From assembly GCF_014050525.1 (NCBI RefSeq), contig NZ_JACGAG010000017.1, positions 1-52,635 of the forward strand: a stretch of 52,635 bases of DNA, written 5' to 3'. Shown here in pieces: positions 35,361-46,423 of the stretch. How positions within the stretch are numbered: the stretch's first letter is position 1; each line of letters begins with the position of its first letter. The notes beneath the pieces were generated by a model, which did not search any database, had not been told where the DNA came from, and saw nothing but the letters and a program-made list of their open reading frames with translations. Source of the DNA: Clostridium sp. cel8 (GTDB lineage Bacteria > Bacillota > Clostridia > Clostridiales > Clostridiaceae). A program made the translations under genes and the position numbers.

Positions 35361-37748
35361 ATGCAATATGGTTTAGAAGTATTCCCCTATCAAAGGGCAG
35401 AACGATTAAGAGGTGAAAAAAAGAAAAACAAACTAGAAAAATTATCACAATTTTTAAGACTTATGCTTTATTTTGTAGCTTCATTTTTAGTAGGAAGAGT
35501 TATGATGATAAATTTAATGGCACCATTTGGAATAGCTTTTCTTACTGCAATTATAGTATCAGAAAACAGGAAGAACACTTTTCTATCAACAATAGGTACT
35601 GTACTAGGGTATATATCTATGTATGGGAATGCTAAATACATTCCAATGTATTGTGTATTAAGTGTATTACTTTTTACTATAAGTTATATAATTGACAACA
35701 TGGAGAAAAATAAAAAGTTAATAATTTTGTTTGGAGTTATTTTCACTGAGATGTTATTTTATAAGTTTCTGATATCTAAGTTTTCATTTTCAGTAGCAGC
35801 TTTTAATTCATTTTTTCAGGTTTTATGTATTTTCCCATTATATTTTATTATTGACTATTCAATAATATGCTTTAGAGAATTAAAAACTCAACATTTGTAT
35901 AGTAGTGAAGAGATAATAAGTATGGCAGTGACATTGTCATTTGTAATATCTGGTACATGGGGGATTATGATTCATGGTGTATCCTTTAGGAATATAATAG
36001 CTTTAACTTTTGTTCTAATACTTGGGTATGTAAAAGGGAGTGCCCAGGGAGCAGCATCTGGTGTGGCTATGGGCACTATATTAGGAATAACTTCAAGTAA
36101 TATACTGATATATATTTCTGTGTATGGATTGTGTGGACTTGTATCCGGAATTTTTCGAGAAACAGGAAAGATAATGACTGTATCCTCATATATGGTTATA
36201 TTTATGATATTAAAATTTTACTCAAATATAGGAGTACAATTTAGCCTTCCAGAAATGTTTATAAGCTCTGCCATATTTATTTTGATACCAAAGAAATTAT
36301 ATAATGAAATGGAAATGGAACTTGATTGGCAGAAAAAAAGGGAACACCAAAAAGAGAATTATGCAGAGAAGATCAAGTCTTTGTTAGTAGAAAAGCTTCA
36401 AAATTTTGGTGGAGTGCTTGATAATATGTCCACAATACTTAAAAAATTATCTGACAACGATAAACTTGAAATGAAAAATAAAAGTAGTGCACTAGTTGAA
36501 AGTTTGGCAGATAGGGTTTGTTCTGATTGTTCCATGAGGATGCTTTGTTGGAGGCGAGAAAGTTATAACACCTATAGTATGTTTTCAGAGATTATACAGA
36601 ATTATCAGGAAAATAAAAAAATAATGCCTGCTGATTTAGAGAAAAAGTGTATAAAGAGAACTATGATTATGGATAATACACAAGAAATTGTAAATAATTA
36701 TATTATAAATGAAATGTGGAGAAAGAGATTAAGTGAGTGTAGGGGACTTCTTGCAGGACAAATAGGAAATATGTCTAAATCAATATATGAAATAGTTAAT
36801 GAGTTTAATTTGGACATAAAATTTAATTCAGATGTAGAGAATAAAATAAGAAGAATACTTACTAAAAATAAGATTCATTATAGAGATATATTTTGTTTTA
36901 ATGATAAAAATGATCATTTAGTTGTAAAAATGTCAATGAAAGCATGCGGAGGGGAGCAGAAGTGTGTAAAAGATATACTACCACTTGTAAATAATGTAAC
37001 TGGAAAACTAATGTCTGTAAATGAAGAAGGATGCAAAATAGATAAAAATACAAGAAACTGTAGCATAACTTTTGAGGAAACTCCTAAATATCATATAGCA
37101 ACTTACGTTAACAGAGTGTGTAAAAATGGTGAAAAGTATAATGGAGATAGCTACAGTTATGGGAGCTTACCAGATGGAAGTTATATGACTATTATAAGTG
37201 ATGGAATGGGTTTTGGACCTCAAGCTAGCAGGGAAAGCAGTGCTACTGTAGAGCTTATAGAGAAATTTGTAAAAGCTGGATTTAATAAGTTGACTGCTAT
37301 AAGTACTGTTAATTCTATTATGAGTATTAAATTTACAGAAGATGAGAAGTTTTCTACATTGGATTTAAGTAGTATAGATTTATATAAAGGTGAAATAGAT
37401 TTTATAAAGGTTGGAGCAGTAGCTAGTTTTATAAAGAGAGGAGATGATGTAGATGTTATAAAATCTAAGACACTTCCAATAGGAATATTGGATAAACCTG
37501 ATTTTGAAATAACAAACAAACGAATTTTAAATGGAGATTTCATAATAATGCTTAGTGATGGAGTATTGGATTATAACTCTGATATAGCAGGAAGTTACGA
37601 ATGGATGGTTAAATTTTTGAAGGAATTAAAATGCAACGATCCAAAAAAGATGAGTGATGCTATTATGAAAAAGGCAATGGAACTGTCAGAAAACAAAATA
37701 AAAGATGATATGACAGTAATAGTTGAAAAAGTATATAATTTATACTAA
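35361..37748 (+). CDS. spoIIE: stage II sporulation protein E, serine phosphatase
   Basis: A 795-residue protein that dephosphorylates SpoIIAA and so activates sigma-F in the forespore. It has about ten membrane helices in residues 30-320, a central cytoplasmic region with a cysteine-rich segment (VCSDCSMRMLCW, about 383-394) and a C-terminal PP2C-type phosphatase (about 590-795) with ISDGMGFG and IMLSDGVLDY metal-binding aspartates. ATG at 35361 after AAGGTGGGTG; a GTG nine bases earlier lies within the SD. Confidence 0.97.
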   Translation: MQYGLEVFPYQRAERLRGEKKKNKLEKLSQFLRLMLYFVASFLVGRVMMINLMAPFGIAFLTAIIVSENRKNTFLSTIGTVLGYISMYGNAKYIPMYCVLSVLLFTISYIIDNMEKNKKLIILFGVIFTEMLFYKFLISKFSFSVAAFNSFFQVLCIFPLYFIIDYSIICFRELKTQHLYSSEEIISMAVTLSFVISGTWGIMIHGVSFRNIIALTFVLILGYVKGSAQGAASGVAMGTILGITSSNILIYISVYGLCGLVSGIFRETGKIMTVSSYMVIFMILKFYSNIGVQFSLPEMFISSAIFILIPKKLYNEMEMELDWQKKREHQKENYAEKIKSLLVEKLQNFGGVLDNMSTILKKLSDNDKLEMKNKSSALVESLADRVCSDCSMRMLCWRRESYNTYSMFSEIIQNYQENKKIMPADLEKKCIKRTMIMDNTQEIVNNYIINEMWRKRLSECRGLLAGQIGNMSKSIYEIVNEFNLDIKFNSDVENKIRRILTKNKIHYRDIFCFNDKNDHLVVKMSMKACGGEQKCVKDILPLVNNVTGKLMSVNEEGCKIDKNTRNCSITFEETPKYHIATYVNRVCKNGEKYNGDSYSYGSLPDGSYMTIISDGMGFGPQASRESSATVELIEKFVKAGFNKLTAISTVNSIMSIKFTEDEKFSTLDLSSIDLYKGEIDFIKVGAVASFIKRGDDVDVIKSKTLPIGILDKPDFEITNKRILNGDFIIMLSDGVLDYNSDIAGSYEWMVKFLKELKCNDPKKMSDAIMKKAMELSENKIKDDMTVIVEKVYNLY

Positions 37749-37849
37749 TAACTTTACTCAAGCATGTTTTATTTAGACACAAATTTGATATAGTTATGCT
37801 ATAATATAAATATTATTTCTAGATAAATTGTTTTTAGGAAGTGTTTAAC

Positions 37850-39232
37850 TTGATAAAAACCGTACTTAATACTATAAATGAGAATAATATGTTTACAAGT
37901 GGAGATAAAGTAATAGTAGCTGTGTCAGGTGGACCAGATTCATTATGCCTTTTGCATATATTGTATAAACTTAAAGAAAGGTTAAATATTTCTTTATATG
38001 TAGCACATGTCAATCATTGTTTAAGGGGAAATGAATCTGATGAAGATGAAAAATTTGTAAAAGAATTTTGTAAGAAAATAAATGTAGAATTTAGAAGTAT
38101 AAAAGTTGACATAAATAAAGTTGCATCAAAATATAATTTATCTTGTGAAACAGCTGGAAGAAAAATAAGGTATGAGTTTTTTGAAGAGTTAAAATCACAA
38201 TTTGGAGCTCAAAAAATAGCTATAGCTCATAATGCAAATGATCAAGCAGAAACTGTTTTAATGAGGATTATGAGAGGAACTGGATTAGATGGATTAACTG
38301 GAATAAAGCCTGTAAGAGATGATATATTTGTAAGACCCCTTATAAATACTACAAGAAATGAAATAGAAAAATATTGTGAAGAAAATGGGTTGAAACCCAG
38401 AATTGATAAGACTAATTATGAAACTATATACTCAAGAAATAAAATACGTCTTGAACTTATACCGTATATGGAAAAGAATTTTAATAAAGATGTTATAAGA
38501 AGCTTAAATAGATTAGCACAAACAATAAGAGTAGACAATGATTATTTAAATAGAATTTGTAAAGAAAAGTTTAAAAAATATTGTGATATAACACCAGAAA
38601 AGGTTATAATATCTAAGGAGGCCTTTTTAGAAGATAAATCTATAATATCTAGAATACTAAGATTAGCTTTAGAAAAAATATTGGGGAATTTACATAACCT
38701 TGAGAAAATTCATATTATGGATATAATACAAATCCAGACTCATTCTACAGGAAAACAAATTATGTTGCCAAATCATGTAACAGTTTTTAATGATTATGGT
38801 AATATAGTTATAACAAGAAATAATAAGACAAATGTAGAGCATGTTAATAGTTATGTGCTACATGAAGGATATAATAATATTCCAGAATATCATTGCAAGG
38901 TTAAAATAAAATCCTATAATTGCAAACAATGTATTAAATCCAAGGATAAATTCACTCAATATTTTGATATGGATAAAATAAATGGCGATATAGTACTTAG
39001 AACTAGGTGTGAGGGAGATAGATTTGTACCACTTGGAATGAAGGGAAGTAAAAAGCTTAAGGATTTATTTATTGATTTAAAAATATCTAAGAATGAAAGA
39101 AACAATATTCCATTAATATGTTTCGGAAAGAATATAGCTTGGGTAGTGGGGTATAGAATAAGTGATATTTTTAAAGTTGATAAGAGTACTAAAAATATTT
39201 TAGCTATAAGTTTTGAAAGCGAGGAAATATAA
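37850..39232 (+). CDS. tilS: tRNA(Ile)-lysidine synthetase
   Basis: A 460-residue enzyme that changes the wobble C of tRNA-Ile2(CAT) to lysidine so it reads AUA. PP-loop SGGPDS is near residue 27, with the HCLRGNESDEDE and HNANDQAETVLMR motifs, followed by the TilS C-terminal domains. The TTG at 37850 has AGGAAG eight bases upstream; a GTG at 37841 overlaps that SD. The expected substrate gene is in the window at 50031. hpt starts one base after the stop. Confidence 0.94.
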   Translation: MIKTVLNTINENNMFTSGDKVIVAVSGGPDSLCLLHILYKLKERLNISLYVAHVNHCLRGNESDEDEKFVKEFCKKINVEFRSIKVDINKVASKYNLSCETAGRKIRYEFFEELKSQFGAQKIAIAHNANDQAETVLMRIMRGTGLDGLTGIKPVRDDIFVRPLINTTRNEIEKYCEENGLKPRIDKTNYETIYSRNKIRLELIPYMEKNFNKDVIRSLNRLAQTIRVDNDYLNRICKEKFKKYCDITPEKVIISKEAFLEDKSIISRILRLALEKILGNLHNLEKIHIMDIIQIQTHSTGKQIMLPNHVTVFNDYGNIVITRNNKTNVEHVNSYVLHEGYNNIPEYHCKVKIKSYNCKQCIKSKDKFTQYFDMDKINGDIVLRTRCEGDRFVPLGMKGSKKLKDLFIDLKISKNERNNIPLICFGKNIAWVVGYRISDIFKVDKSTKNILAISFESEEI

Positions 39233-39233
39233 T

Positions 39234-39779
39234 ATGCACAATATGAGCGATGACATCAAGGAAATACTTATTAGTGAAGATAAGATTAAAGATAAAATAG
39301 AAGAAATGGGAAAGAAAATAAGTATGGATTATGAAGGAAAAGATCTTATACTTATTGGCATACTTAAAGGATCTGTTCCGTTTATGGCAGATTTATTGAG
39401 AAAAATAACAATCCCATGTATTATGGATTTCATGGCAGTTTCAAGTTATGGAAATTCTAGTAAGAGTTCAGGAGTAGTAAGAATACTTAAAGATTTAGAT
39501 TTCGAAATTGAAAATAAACACATATTATTAGTAGAAGATATAATAGATTCAGGAACTACGCTTTCCTATCTTGTTGATTACTTAAAAGGTAGAAAACCAA
39601 AAAGCATAGAAATAGCATGCTTATTAAATAAGAAAGAAGCTAGAAAGGTAAAAATTGATGCAAAGTATATAGGATTTGAAGTTCCAGACTATTTTCTTGT
39701 AGGTTTTGGCTTGGATTATGCAGAAAAATATAGGAATTTTCCCTATGTAGGAGTGTTAAAGGAGGAAATTTATAAATAA
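39234..39779 (+). CDS. hpt: hypoxanthine phosphoribosyltransferase
   Basis: A 181-residue purine salvage enzyme. PRPP motif LLVEDIIDSGTTLSYL is near residue 98, GILKGSVPFMADLLR is near 44, and the base-binding end is FLVGFGLDYAEKYRN. Start ATG at 39234 with GAGGAAA upstream. Coupled to tilS and followed by ftsH, the Bacillus order. Confidence 0.96.
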   Translation: MHNMSDDIKEILISEDKIKDKIEEMGKKISMDYEGKDLILIGILKGSVPFMADLLRKITIPCIMDFMAVSSYGNSSKSSGVVRILKDLDFEIENKHILLVEDIIDSGTTLSYLVDYLKGRKPKSIEIACLLNKKEARKVKIDAKYIGFEVPDYFLVGFGLDYAEKYRNFPYVGVLKEEIYK

Positions 39780-39791
39780 TGTGAAAATTTA

Positions 39792-39820
39792 TTGTAAAGG
39801 AAATTTGCGTATGATACAAT
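39792..39820 (+). promoter_or_regulatory. probable promoter of ftsH
   Basis: TTGTAA, 17 bp, TACAAT, between hpt and ftsH. Confidence 0.55.
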
Positions 39821-39857
39821 TTTACAGTATAAAACTACAAAGAGAGGGGGGTCTTTA

Positions 39858-41660
39858 ATGAAAAAATTTTCAAGTGCAACGGTCTGGACTATAATTCTCG
39901 TTTTTGCAATTCTAGCAGCATTAATGCTTGCAAGAACTGGTGAAAATTCAACTAATATTAGTTTTAATGAATTCCAAAAATATTGGATGAGTAGTAGTAT
40001 AAAAAGCTTTCAACTTGGGGAAGACAAAATGACAGTTAGAGGAACTTTAAAAAATGGTACTCAATATGAAACTATAGTACCATCTGAAAGATTATTTCAA
40101 TTTATAGCAAAATATCCTAAAGATGGTCAAGTGAAAGAAACATATTTGAAACCAGCAACAATTCCAATGTGGGTACAATATTTACCTATCATTTTAATGA
40201 TATTAGTTTTAGTTGGCTTTTGGTTTATGTTTATGCAGCAGTCCCAAGGAGGCGGAGGAAATCGTGGTGTCATGAATTTTGGGAAAAGTCGTGCCAAAAT
40301 GGCAACACCCGATAAGAAGAATGTTACATTTAAAGATGTGGCTGGAGCAGATGAAGAAAAAGAGGAACTTGCAGAAATTGTTGATTTTTTAAAGCAGCCT
40401 AAGAAATACATAGAAATGGGAGCAAGAATACCTAAAGGAGTTTTGCTTGTTGGACCTCCAGGTACAGGTAAGACATTGCTTGCGAAAGCTATATCTGGTG
40501 AAGCTGGAGTTCCATTTTTTAGTATATCAGGATCTGACTTTGTTGAGATGTTTGTTGGTGTAGGTGCATCAAGAGTGAGGGATTTATTTGATCAAGCAAA
40601 GAAAAACTCACCTTGTATAGTATTCATTGATGAAATAGATGCAGTAGGAAGGCAAAGAGGAGCTGGACTTGGTGGTGGACATGATGAAAGAGAACAAACA
40701 TTAAATCAACTTTTGGTTGAAATGGATGGGTTTGGTCAAAATCAAGGGATAATCATGATAGCAGCTACTAATAGACCTGATATTTTAGATCCAGCACTAT
40801 TAAGACCAGGAAGATTTGACAGACAGATACTTGTAGGTGCTCCTGATGTAAAAGGAAGAGAAGAAATACTTAAGGTTCATTCGAGAAATAAACATCTTTC
40901 AGATGAAGTTAAGTTAGATGTTTTAGCTAAAAGAACCCCTGGTTTTACAGGAGCTGATTTAGAGAATTTAATGAATGAAGCAGCATTACTTGCAGTTAGA
41001 AAGAAAAAAAATAATATTGGAATGGAAGAATTAGAAGAGGCAGTAACTAGAGTTATTGCAGGACCAGAAAAGAGAAGTAAAGTAATTGATGATGAAGATA
41101 AGAGGCTTACTGCATATCATGAAGCTGGGCATGCAGTAGTTATGCAATTGCTTCCTACAGCAGATCCTGTTCATGAAATAAGTATAATACCTAGAGGAAT
41201 GGCAGGAGGATATACAATGCATCTTCCAGAAAAAGATACAGCTTATATGTCAAAGACAAAGTTGGAAGAAGAAATTATAGGACTTCTTGGTGGAAGAGTA
41301 GCTGAAAAACTTATAATTGGAGATATAAGTACTGGAGCTAAAAATGATATTGAGAGAGCAACTACTATAGCAAAGAAAATGGTAATGGATTATGGAATGA
41401 GTGATCTTGGACCTATAGCTTTTGGTTCTGGACATGATGAAGTATTTTTAGGAAGAGATTTAGGAAAAGGGAGAAACTTTAGTGAAGAAGTTGCTTTTGA
41501 AATAGATAAAGAGATAAGAAAGCTAATTGATGAAAGTTATAATAAAGCAGAGAAGCTTTTAACTGAAAATATTAATAAACTTCATGCCGTAGCAAAGAAA
41601 CTTATAGAAGAGGAAAAAGTAGATGCAGATGAATTCCTAACAATATTTAACGAAGCCTAA
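39858..41660 (+). CDS. ftsH: ATP-dependent zinc metalloprotease FtsH
   Basis: A 600-residue membrane AAA+ protease. Helices at about 8-25 and 106-127 bracket a short external domain. A glycine-rich linker leads to the AAA module (Walker A GPPGTGKT about 199-206, Walker [24 protein letters not shown]) and the zinc peptidase motif HEAGH (about 422). It degrades misfolded membrane proteins and regulators. SD GAGAGGGGGG. A strong terminator begins at the stop codon. Confidence 0.97.
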   Translation: MKKFSSATVWTIILVFAILAALMLARTGENSTNISFNEFQKYWMSSSIKSFQLGEDKMTVRGTLKNGTQYETIVPSERLFQFIAKYPKDGQVKETYLKPATIPMWVQYLPIILMILVLVGFWFMFMQQSQGGGGNRGVMNFGKSRAKMATPDKKNVTFKDVAGADEEKEELAEIVDFLKQPKKYIEMGARIPKGVLLVGPPGTGKTLLAKAISGEAGVPFFSISGSDFVEMFVGVGASRVRDLFDQAKKNSPCIVFIDEIDAVGRQRGAGLGGGHDEREQTLNQLLVEMDGFGQNQGIIMIAATNRPDILDPALLRPGRFDRQILVGAPDVKGREEILKVHSRNKHLSDEVKLDVLAKRTPGFTGADLENLMNEAALLAVRKKKNNIGMEELEEAVTRVIAGPEKRSKVIDDEDKRLTAYHEAGHAVVMQLLPTADPVHEISIIPRGMAGGYTMHLPEKDTAYMSKTKLEEEIIGLLGGRVAEKLIIGDISTGAKNDIERATTIAKKMVMDYGMSDLGPIAFGSGHDEVFLGRDLGKGRNFSEEVAFEIDKEIRKLIDESYNKAEKLLTENINKLHAVAKKLIEEEKVDADEFLTIFNEA

Positions 41661-41700
41661 AAAATCCACTTTATGGTTATACCATAGAGTGGATTTTAAA
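41661..41700 (+). terminator. terminator after ftsH
   Basis: AAAATCCACTTTATGGT / ACCATAGAGTGGATTTT, 17-bp stem with one G-T pair and a TAT loop, rho-independent. Confidence 0.9.
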
Positions 41701-41829
41701 TTGTTTTACTTGAAAAATAAAATAATTTCTAGTACCATAAACTTATGCTAAAAAATAAATAATTAATCTATGGTTTGAACTTTTTTAATAAATATAAATA
41801 ATAACTTATTGAAGGAAGTGAATTTTAAG

Positions 41830-42219
41830 GTGGAATTTAACATAAAAGAAGGAATTCAAAATACTAAGGAAATAAAAGTTACAGAAAATGACACTGCTAT
41901 AAAAATGGGTTCAGGTGATTTGGAAGTATATGCTACTCCATCTATGGTAGCTCTTATGGAAAATGCAGCTAAAAATTCTGTATCAAAAGTACTTCCAGAA
42001 GGATATACTACAGTTGGTATAGACATGAGTGTAAAACATATAAAATCTTCACCTGTTGGTGCTAGTATAAAGTGTACAGCAACTCTTATAAAAGTTGACA
42101 GAAAGAAATTGTTTTTTGATATTGAGGCAAGTGATGAAAAGGGAATCATAGGAAAAGCCACACATATAAGGTATATAGTAAATTCTAATGAATTTATGGA
42201 AAAAACAAGATGCAATTAA
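41830..42219 (+). CDS. FlK-like hotdog-fold thioesterase
   Basis: A 129-residue acyl-CoA thioesterase-like protein. Thr36, Glu44 and His70 have exactly the 8- and 26-residue spacing of the Thr42/Glu50/His76 catalytic set of fluoroacetyl-CoA thioesterase FlK. The motif contexts fit too (YATPSMVALMENAA and VKHIKSSPVG). The true substrate in this organism is unlikely to be fluoroacetyl-CoA and is unknown. Start is uncertain: GTG at 41830 is about 11 bases after GAAGGAAG, and GTG 41818 or TTG 41809 are alternatives. Confidence 0.85.
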   Translation: MEFNIKEGIQNTKEIKVTENDTAIKMGSGDLEVYATPSMVALMENAAKNSVSKVLPEGYTTVGIDMSVKHIKSSPVGASIKCTATLIKVDRKKLFFDIEASDEKGIIGKATHIRYIVNSNEFMEKTRCN

Positions 42220-42300
42220 AAAATTTAATACACATATATGACACTATTTAATAGTAGTGGATTGTTTTAATTTATAATTTGAAGTTATGTTATGTAGCTC

Positions 42301-42328
42301 TTGACAAATGACATTTTATTGATACAAT
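42301..42328 (+). promoter_or_regulatory. promoter upstream of coaX
   Basis: TTGACA, 16-bp spacer, TACAAT. The predicted transcript starts near 42335, giving a leader of about 110 bases that contains a hairpin at 42360-42384. Confidence 0.65.
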
Positions 42329-42359
42329 TAAGATATTAATTGACGGAACATTGTAAATT

Positions 42360-42386
42360 AGAGCAGCTTTAAGGCTGCTCTTTAAT
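42360..42386 (+). terminator. hairpin in the coaX leader (attenuator-like)
   Basis: AGAGCAGC / GCTGCTCT with loop TTTAAG followed by TTTAATT. It lies between the promoter and the coaX start, so it could attenuate coaX or end a short RNA. The T run is weak. Confidence 0.5.
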
Positions 42387-42443
42387 TATGTGACCTTGAT
42401 GTAAAGTATTTTTTATAAGTTTCGCTAAAGGTGGTGTCGCTTT

Positions 42444-43241
42444 ATGATTTTAGTTTTAGATGTTGGAAATACCAATATTGTAGTAGGTGTTTATGACAAT
42501 GACGATTTAGTGTCGGTATGGAGATTGTCTACTGACTCTAAAAGAACAGCTGATGAATATGGTATTCAAGCTCTTCAGCTTTTTATTAAAAATAATTTAA
42601 ATCCATCAGATATTAAAGGTGCCATAATTTCTTCAGTAGTTCCAAACATAATGTATTCTTTAGAACATATGATAATAAAGTATTTTAAAGTTGCTCCAAT
42701 TGTGGTTGGACCTGGAGTTAAGACAGGAATAAATATAAAATATGACAATCCAAGAGAAGTTGGATCTGATAGAATAGTAAATGCAGTTGCAGCACATGAG
42801 ATATACAAGAGAGCTTCAATTATAATAGATTTTGGTACGGCAACTACATTTTGTGCTCTTACTGCTAATGGAGATTATCTAGGTGGATCTATATGTCCTG
42901 GTGTTAAAATATCTTCAGATGCATTGTTTGAAAGGGCTGCAAAACTTCCAAGAGTTGAATTGGTGAAGCCAAAGAGTGTTATATGTAAAAATACTGTTTC
43001 AAGTATGCAGGCTGGAATAATATATGGATATGTAGGACAGGTTGAATATATTATAAATAAAATGAAAAAAGAGATGATAAGTATGGGTGAAAAGGAGCCT
43101 TTTGTTGTGGCAACTGGAGGTCTAGCAAAACTTATAAATGATGAATCCGGTTCTATAGATATGATAGATCCAATACTTACACTAACTGGGCTTAAAATAA
43201 TATATTATAAAAATAAGGAGCATGTATTAAAATGCAAATAG
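42444..43241 (+). CDS. coaX: type III pantothenate kinase
   Basis: A 265-residue enzyme that starts coenzyme A synthesis. ASKHA-fold signatures are [11 protein letters not shown] (residues 6-16), [23 protein letters not shown] and the C-terminal [10 protein letters not shown] 10-bp overlap with dusB indicates translational coupling. Confidence 0.96.
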   Translation: MILVLDVGNTNIVVGVYDNDDLVSVWRLSTDSKRTADEYGIQALQLFIKNNLNPSDIKGAIISSVVPNIMYSLEHMIIKYFKVAPIVVGPGVKTGINIKYDNPREVGSDRIVNAVAAHEIYKRASIIIDFGTATTFCALTANGDYLGGSICPGVKISSDALFERAAKLPRVELVKPKSVICKNTVSSMQAGIIYGYVGQVEYIINKMKKEMISMGEKEPFVVATGGLAKLINDESGSIDMIDPILTLTGLKIIYYKNKEHVLKCK

Positions 43242-44194
43242 GTAATCTCAAATTTGAGAATAATATATTTTTAGCTCCTATGGCAGGGGTAACTGATACT
43301 GCTTTTAGGGAATTATGTAGAGAACAGGGATGTGGACTAGCATATACTGAAATGATAAGTTCAAAGGCATTGTTTCATGGAAGTGATAAAACTATACGCA
43401 TGTTTAATATATCAAAGATAGAGGCTCCTACTGCGGTACAAATATTTGGTAGTGATCCTTATATAATGGCTAAAACTTGTGATTATTTTAATTCTATAGA
43501 TGAAATATGTTTAATAGATATAAATATGGGATGCCCTGCACCTAAGATAGTAAAAAACGGTGATGGATCTGCACTTATGAAAAATCCTAAGCTTGCAGAG
43601 AATATAGTGAGAGAGGTTAAAAAGTCATCCTTGAAGCCTGTTACAGTAAAGATGAGAATTGGATTTGATTCTGAAAATATAAATGTAATAGATTTCGCAA
43701 AGAGGATGGAACAAGCAGGAGCAGATGCAATAACAGTGCATGGTAGGACAAGCAAACAAATGTATACTGGAAAAGCAGATTGGAATATAATAAAAAAAGT
43801 CAAGGAGCAGATTAGAATTCCTGTTATAGGGAATGGAGATATAGATACAGCTGATGAAGCGCAGTATAGATTAAATACATCTAAATGTGATGGAATTATG
43901 ATTGGAAGAGGTGCACTGGGAAATCCATGGATATTTAATCAAATATATCAGAAAATGAATGGACTGAATGTTGAATATCCAAGTGATGTAGAAAAAATAG
44001 ATATGTGCATGGAACATTACAAAAGAGTTTGCCGCTATAAAGGTGAACTAAAAGCTGTTCTTGAAATGAGAAAACATTTAAGTTGGTATTTAAAAGGAAT
44101 TAAGGGAAGTAAAGAAATAAAAAATAGAGTAAATTGTGAAAATGATATTGAGTCTGTATTTGAAATTTTAAATATATATAAGAATTCTTTATAG
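43232..44194 (+). CDS. dusB: tRNA-dihydrouridine synthase
   Basis: A 320-residue FMN enzyme reducing uridines in tRNA. TIM-barrel start [18 protein letters not shown] (about 13-30), catalytic Cys in [18 protein letters not shown], and [15 protein letters not shown]. It overlaps the end of coaX; SD AAGGAG lies within coaX. DusB class is chosen from the NMGCPAPK motif; the precise uridine target is inferred. Confidence 0.94.
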   Translation: MQIGNLKFENNIFLAPMAGVTDTAFRELCREQGCGLAYTEMISSKALFHGSDKTIRMFNISKIEAPTAVQIFGSDPYIMAKTCDYFNSIDEICLIDINMGCPAPKIVKNGDGSALMKNPKLAENIVREVKKSSLKPVTVKMRIGFDSENINVIDFAKRMEQAGADAITVHGRTSKQMYTGKADWNIIKKVKEQIRIPVIGNGDIDTADEAQYRLNTSKCDGIMIGRGALGNPWIFNQIYQKMNGLNVEYPSDVEKIDMCMEHYKRVCRYKGELKAVLEMRKHLSWYLKGIKGSKEIKNRVNCENDIESVFEILNIYKNSL

Positions 44195-44253
44195 AATTTT
44201 ATAGAATAATAAATTAAAGTTTGAATACATTTTTAAAATTTTTATTTAGATAG

Positions 44254-44282
44254 TTGACATTAAAATTATGCTGACTTATAAT
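44254..44282 (+). promoter_or_regulatory. consensus promoter of greA-lysS
   Basis: TTGACA, 17 bp, TATAAT. The leader from about 44289 to 44375 is about 87 bases with no recognised RNA element. Confidence 0.85.
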
Positions 44283-44375
44283 AACTTCAATAATTATTCG
44301 GATATGTTGGATATACATTGGAAACCACAAGGCTGTTAATTTTTAAAAATAGTTTTGCTAAAGGGGAGAATGTTA

Positions 44376-44855
44376 ATGAGTAATACAAACAAGCATATAA
44401 TGACATATGAGGGAGTAAAAAAAATGGAGGATGAGCTTGAGTATTTAAGAACAGTTAAGAGAAAAGAAATAAGTGAAAAAATAAGATTTGCACTTTCTTT
44501 TGGAGACTTAAGCGAAAATTCAGAATATGATGAAGCAAAAAATGAGCAGGCATTTGTTGAAGGTAGAATAGTGCAACTTGAAAATATGCTTAAAAATGTT
44601 ACTATAGTAGATGAGAGTGAAATTCCATCGGATGTAGTAAGTGTTGGTTGTATTGTAAAAGTAAAAGATTGCGATCTAAATGAAGAAGTTGAGTATTCAA
44701 TTGTAGGATCGGCAGAAGCAGATCCTGTTAATAATAAAATATCCAGTGAATCTCCGGTAGGAAAAAGCCTTTTAGGAAAAAAAGTTGGAGATACTGTTGA
44801 AGTACAAGTACCAGATGGTGTTAGTAAATATAATATAATTAGTATAAGAAAATAA
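44376..44855 (+). CDS. greA: transcription elongation factor GreA
   Basis: A 159-residue factor that rescues backtracked RNA polymerase. An N-terminal coiled coil (about 10-80) carries the acidic tip segment [16 protein letters not shown]-terminal FKBP-like domain ends in [21 protein letters not shown] at 44376 after AAGGGGAG. lysS starts 18 bp downstream, so the two form an operon. Confidence 0.97.
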   Translation: MSNTNKHIMTYEGVKKMEDELEYLRTVKRKEISEKIRFALSFGDLSENSEYDEAKNEQAFVEGRIVQLENMLKNVTIVDESEIPSDVVSVGCIVKVKDCDLNEEVEYSIVGSAEADPVNNKISSESPVGKSLLGKKVGDTVEVQVPDGVSKYNIISIRK

Positions 44856-44873
44856 ATTGGAGGATAAAGTTTA

Positions 44874-46376
44874 ATGGCAAATGATAAGGATAATTTTAAT
44901 AAACTAGAGAAAAAATTTAATGCACTTATAAATGAGAGAGTAGATAAGTTTACTAAACTTAAAAGCGAAGGAAAAAATCCATTTGAAGTGTATAAGGTTA
45001 ATAGGACTCATACATCAGATCAAATAAAAGCTAATTATGAAGAACTTGAAGGAGAAACAGTTACTGTTGCAGGAAGACTTATGTCAAAGCGTGTGCATGG
45101 AAAAGCTGGATTTTCGGATTTATATGATAGATATGGCAAAATTCAACTTTATATAAAAATAAACGATGTTGGAGAAGAAAAACTAAAACAATATAAAACT
45201 TTTGATATAGGAGATATTCTATCTATAACAGGAAGAGTATTTAAAACTAAAACTGGAGAAATAACAATTCATATTGAAGACTTTGAATTGGTTTGCAAAT
45301 CATTAAGACCATTGCCTGAAAAATGGCATGGATTAAAAGATCCAGATTTGAAGTATAGACAAAGATATGTAGATTTAATAATAAATCAAGACGTAAGACA
45401 AACGTTTTTTAGAAGAACTGCAATAATTAAAGCTATGAGAGAGTTTTTAGACAATAAAGACTTTATTGAAGTAGAAACACCTATACTATCAACTATTGCA
45501 GGAGGAGCAGCAGCTAAACCATTTATAACTCATCACAATAGTCTAGATTTGGATATGTATTTAAGAATTGCAACCGAATTGTATTTAAAAAGATTAATTG
45601 TAGGTGGATTTGAGAAGGTATATGAAATAGGGAAAAATTTTAGAAATGAAGGAATGGATATAAGACATAACCCAGAGTTCACCTCTATAGAACTTTATGA
45701 AGCATTTGCTGACTATAATGATATGATGGAATTAACAGAAAATATGATAGCATATATATGCGAAAAAGTTCTTGGTACTACTACTGTAGTATATGAAGAT
45801 ACGGAGATAGATTTTAAACCTCCTTGGAATAGAATCACAATGGTTGATGCAGTGAAGAAATTTACTGGTATAGATTTTAATGAAGTAAAAGATGATGAAG
45901 AAGCACAAAATATAGCTAGGGAAAAGAATATTAAATTGAAAAAGGAGTTAAAAGATTGTACAAAGGGATATATTCTAGATATGATGTTTGAAGAGTTTTG
46001 CGAGGAAAAGTTCATACAGCCAACATTTGTAATAGATTATCCTGTGGAGGTATCTCCTCTTACTAAAAAGAAGAGAGGAAATGATGCATTCACTGAGAGA
46101 TTTGAAGGATTTGTATATGGCAGAGAAATATGTAATGCTTATTCTGAATTAAACGACCCTATAGTACAAAAAGAAAGATTTCTTCAGCAGTTGAGAGAAA
46201 GAGAGTTAGGTGATGATGAAGCATATATGATGGATGAAGATTTTGTAAATGCTTTAGAAATTGGAATGCCACCAACTGGAGGACTAGGCATAGGAGTAGA
46301 TAGACTTATAATGTTTTTAACTAATTCATCTTCAATAAGGGATGTTATATTATTTCCTACTATGAAACCACTTTAA
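44874..46376 (+). CDS. lysS: lysyl-tRNA synthetase (class II)
   Basis: A 500-residue enzyme. OB-fold anticodon-binding domain about 60-155 ([20 protein letters not shown]). The class IIb catalytic core has motif 2 ([18 protein letters not shown]) and motif 3 ([15 protein letters not shown]). SD GGAGG precedes the ATG. Followed by the glyS T-box after a short gap. Confidence 0.97.
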   Translation: MANDKDNFNKLEKKFNALINERVDKFTKLKSEGKNPFEVYKVNRTHTSDQIKANYEELEGETVTVAGRLMSKRVHGKAGFSDLYDRYGKIQLYIKINDVGEEKLKQYKTFDIGDILSITGRVFKTKTGEITIHIEDFELVCKSLRPLPEKWHGLKDPDLKYRQRYVDLIINQDVRQTFFRRTAIIKAMREFLDNKDFIEVETPILSTIAGGAAAKPFITHHNSLDLDMYLRIATELYLKRLIVGGFEKVYEIGKNFRNEGMDIRHNPEFTSIELYEAFADYNDMMELTENMIAYICEKVLGTTTVVYEDTEIDFKPPWNRITMVDAVKKFTGIDFNEVKDDEEAQNIAREKNIKLKKELKDCTKGYILDMMFEEFCEEKFIQPTFVIDYPVEVSPLTKKKRGNDAFTERFEGFVYGREICNAYSELNDPIVQKERFLQQLRERELGDDEAYMMDEDFVNALEIGMPPTGGLGIGVDRLIMFLTNSSSIRDVILFPTMKPL

Positions 46377-46423
46377 TATGTTAATATAAGCTTTTATAAA
46401 CAAGTATTTTATAAAATTTAATA

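Noticed and set aside
41856-42215. 119-residue minus-strand frame opposite the FlK-like thioesterase
   Set aside because: It is the antisense shadow of a well supported gene and has no SD or homology that I recognise.
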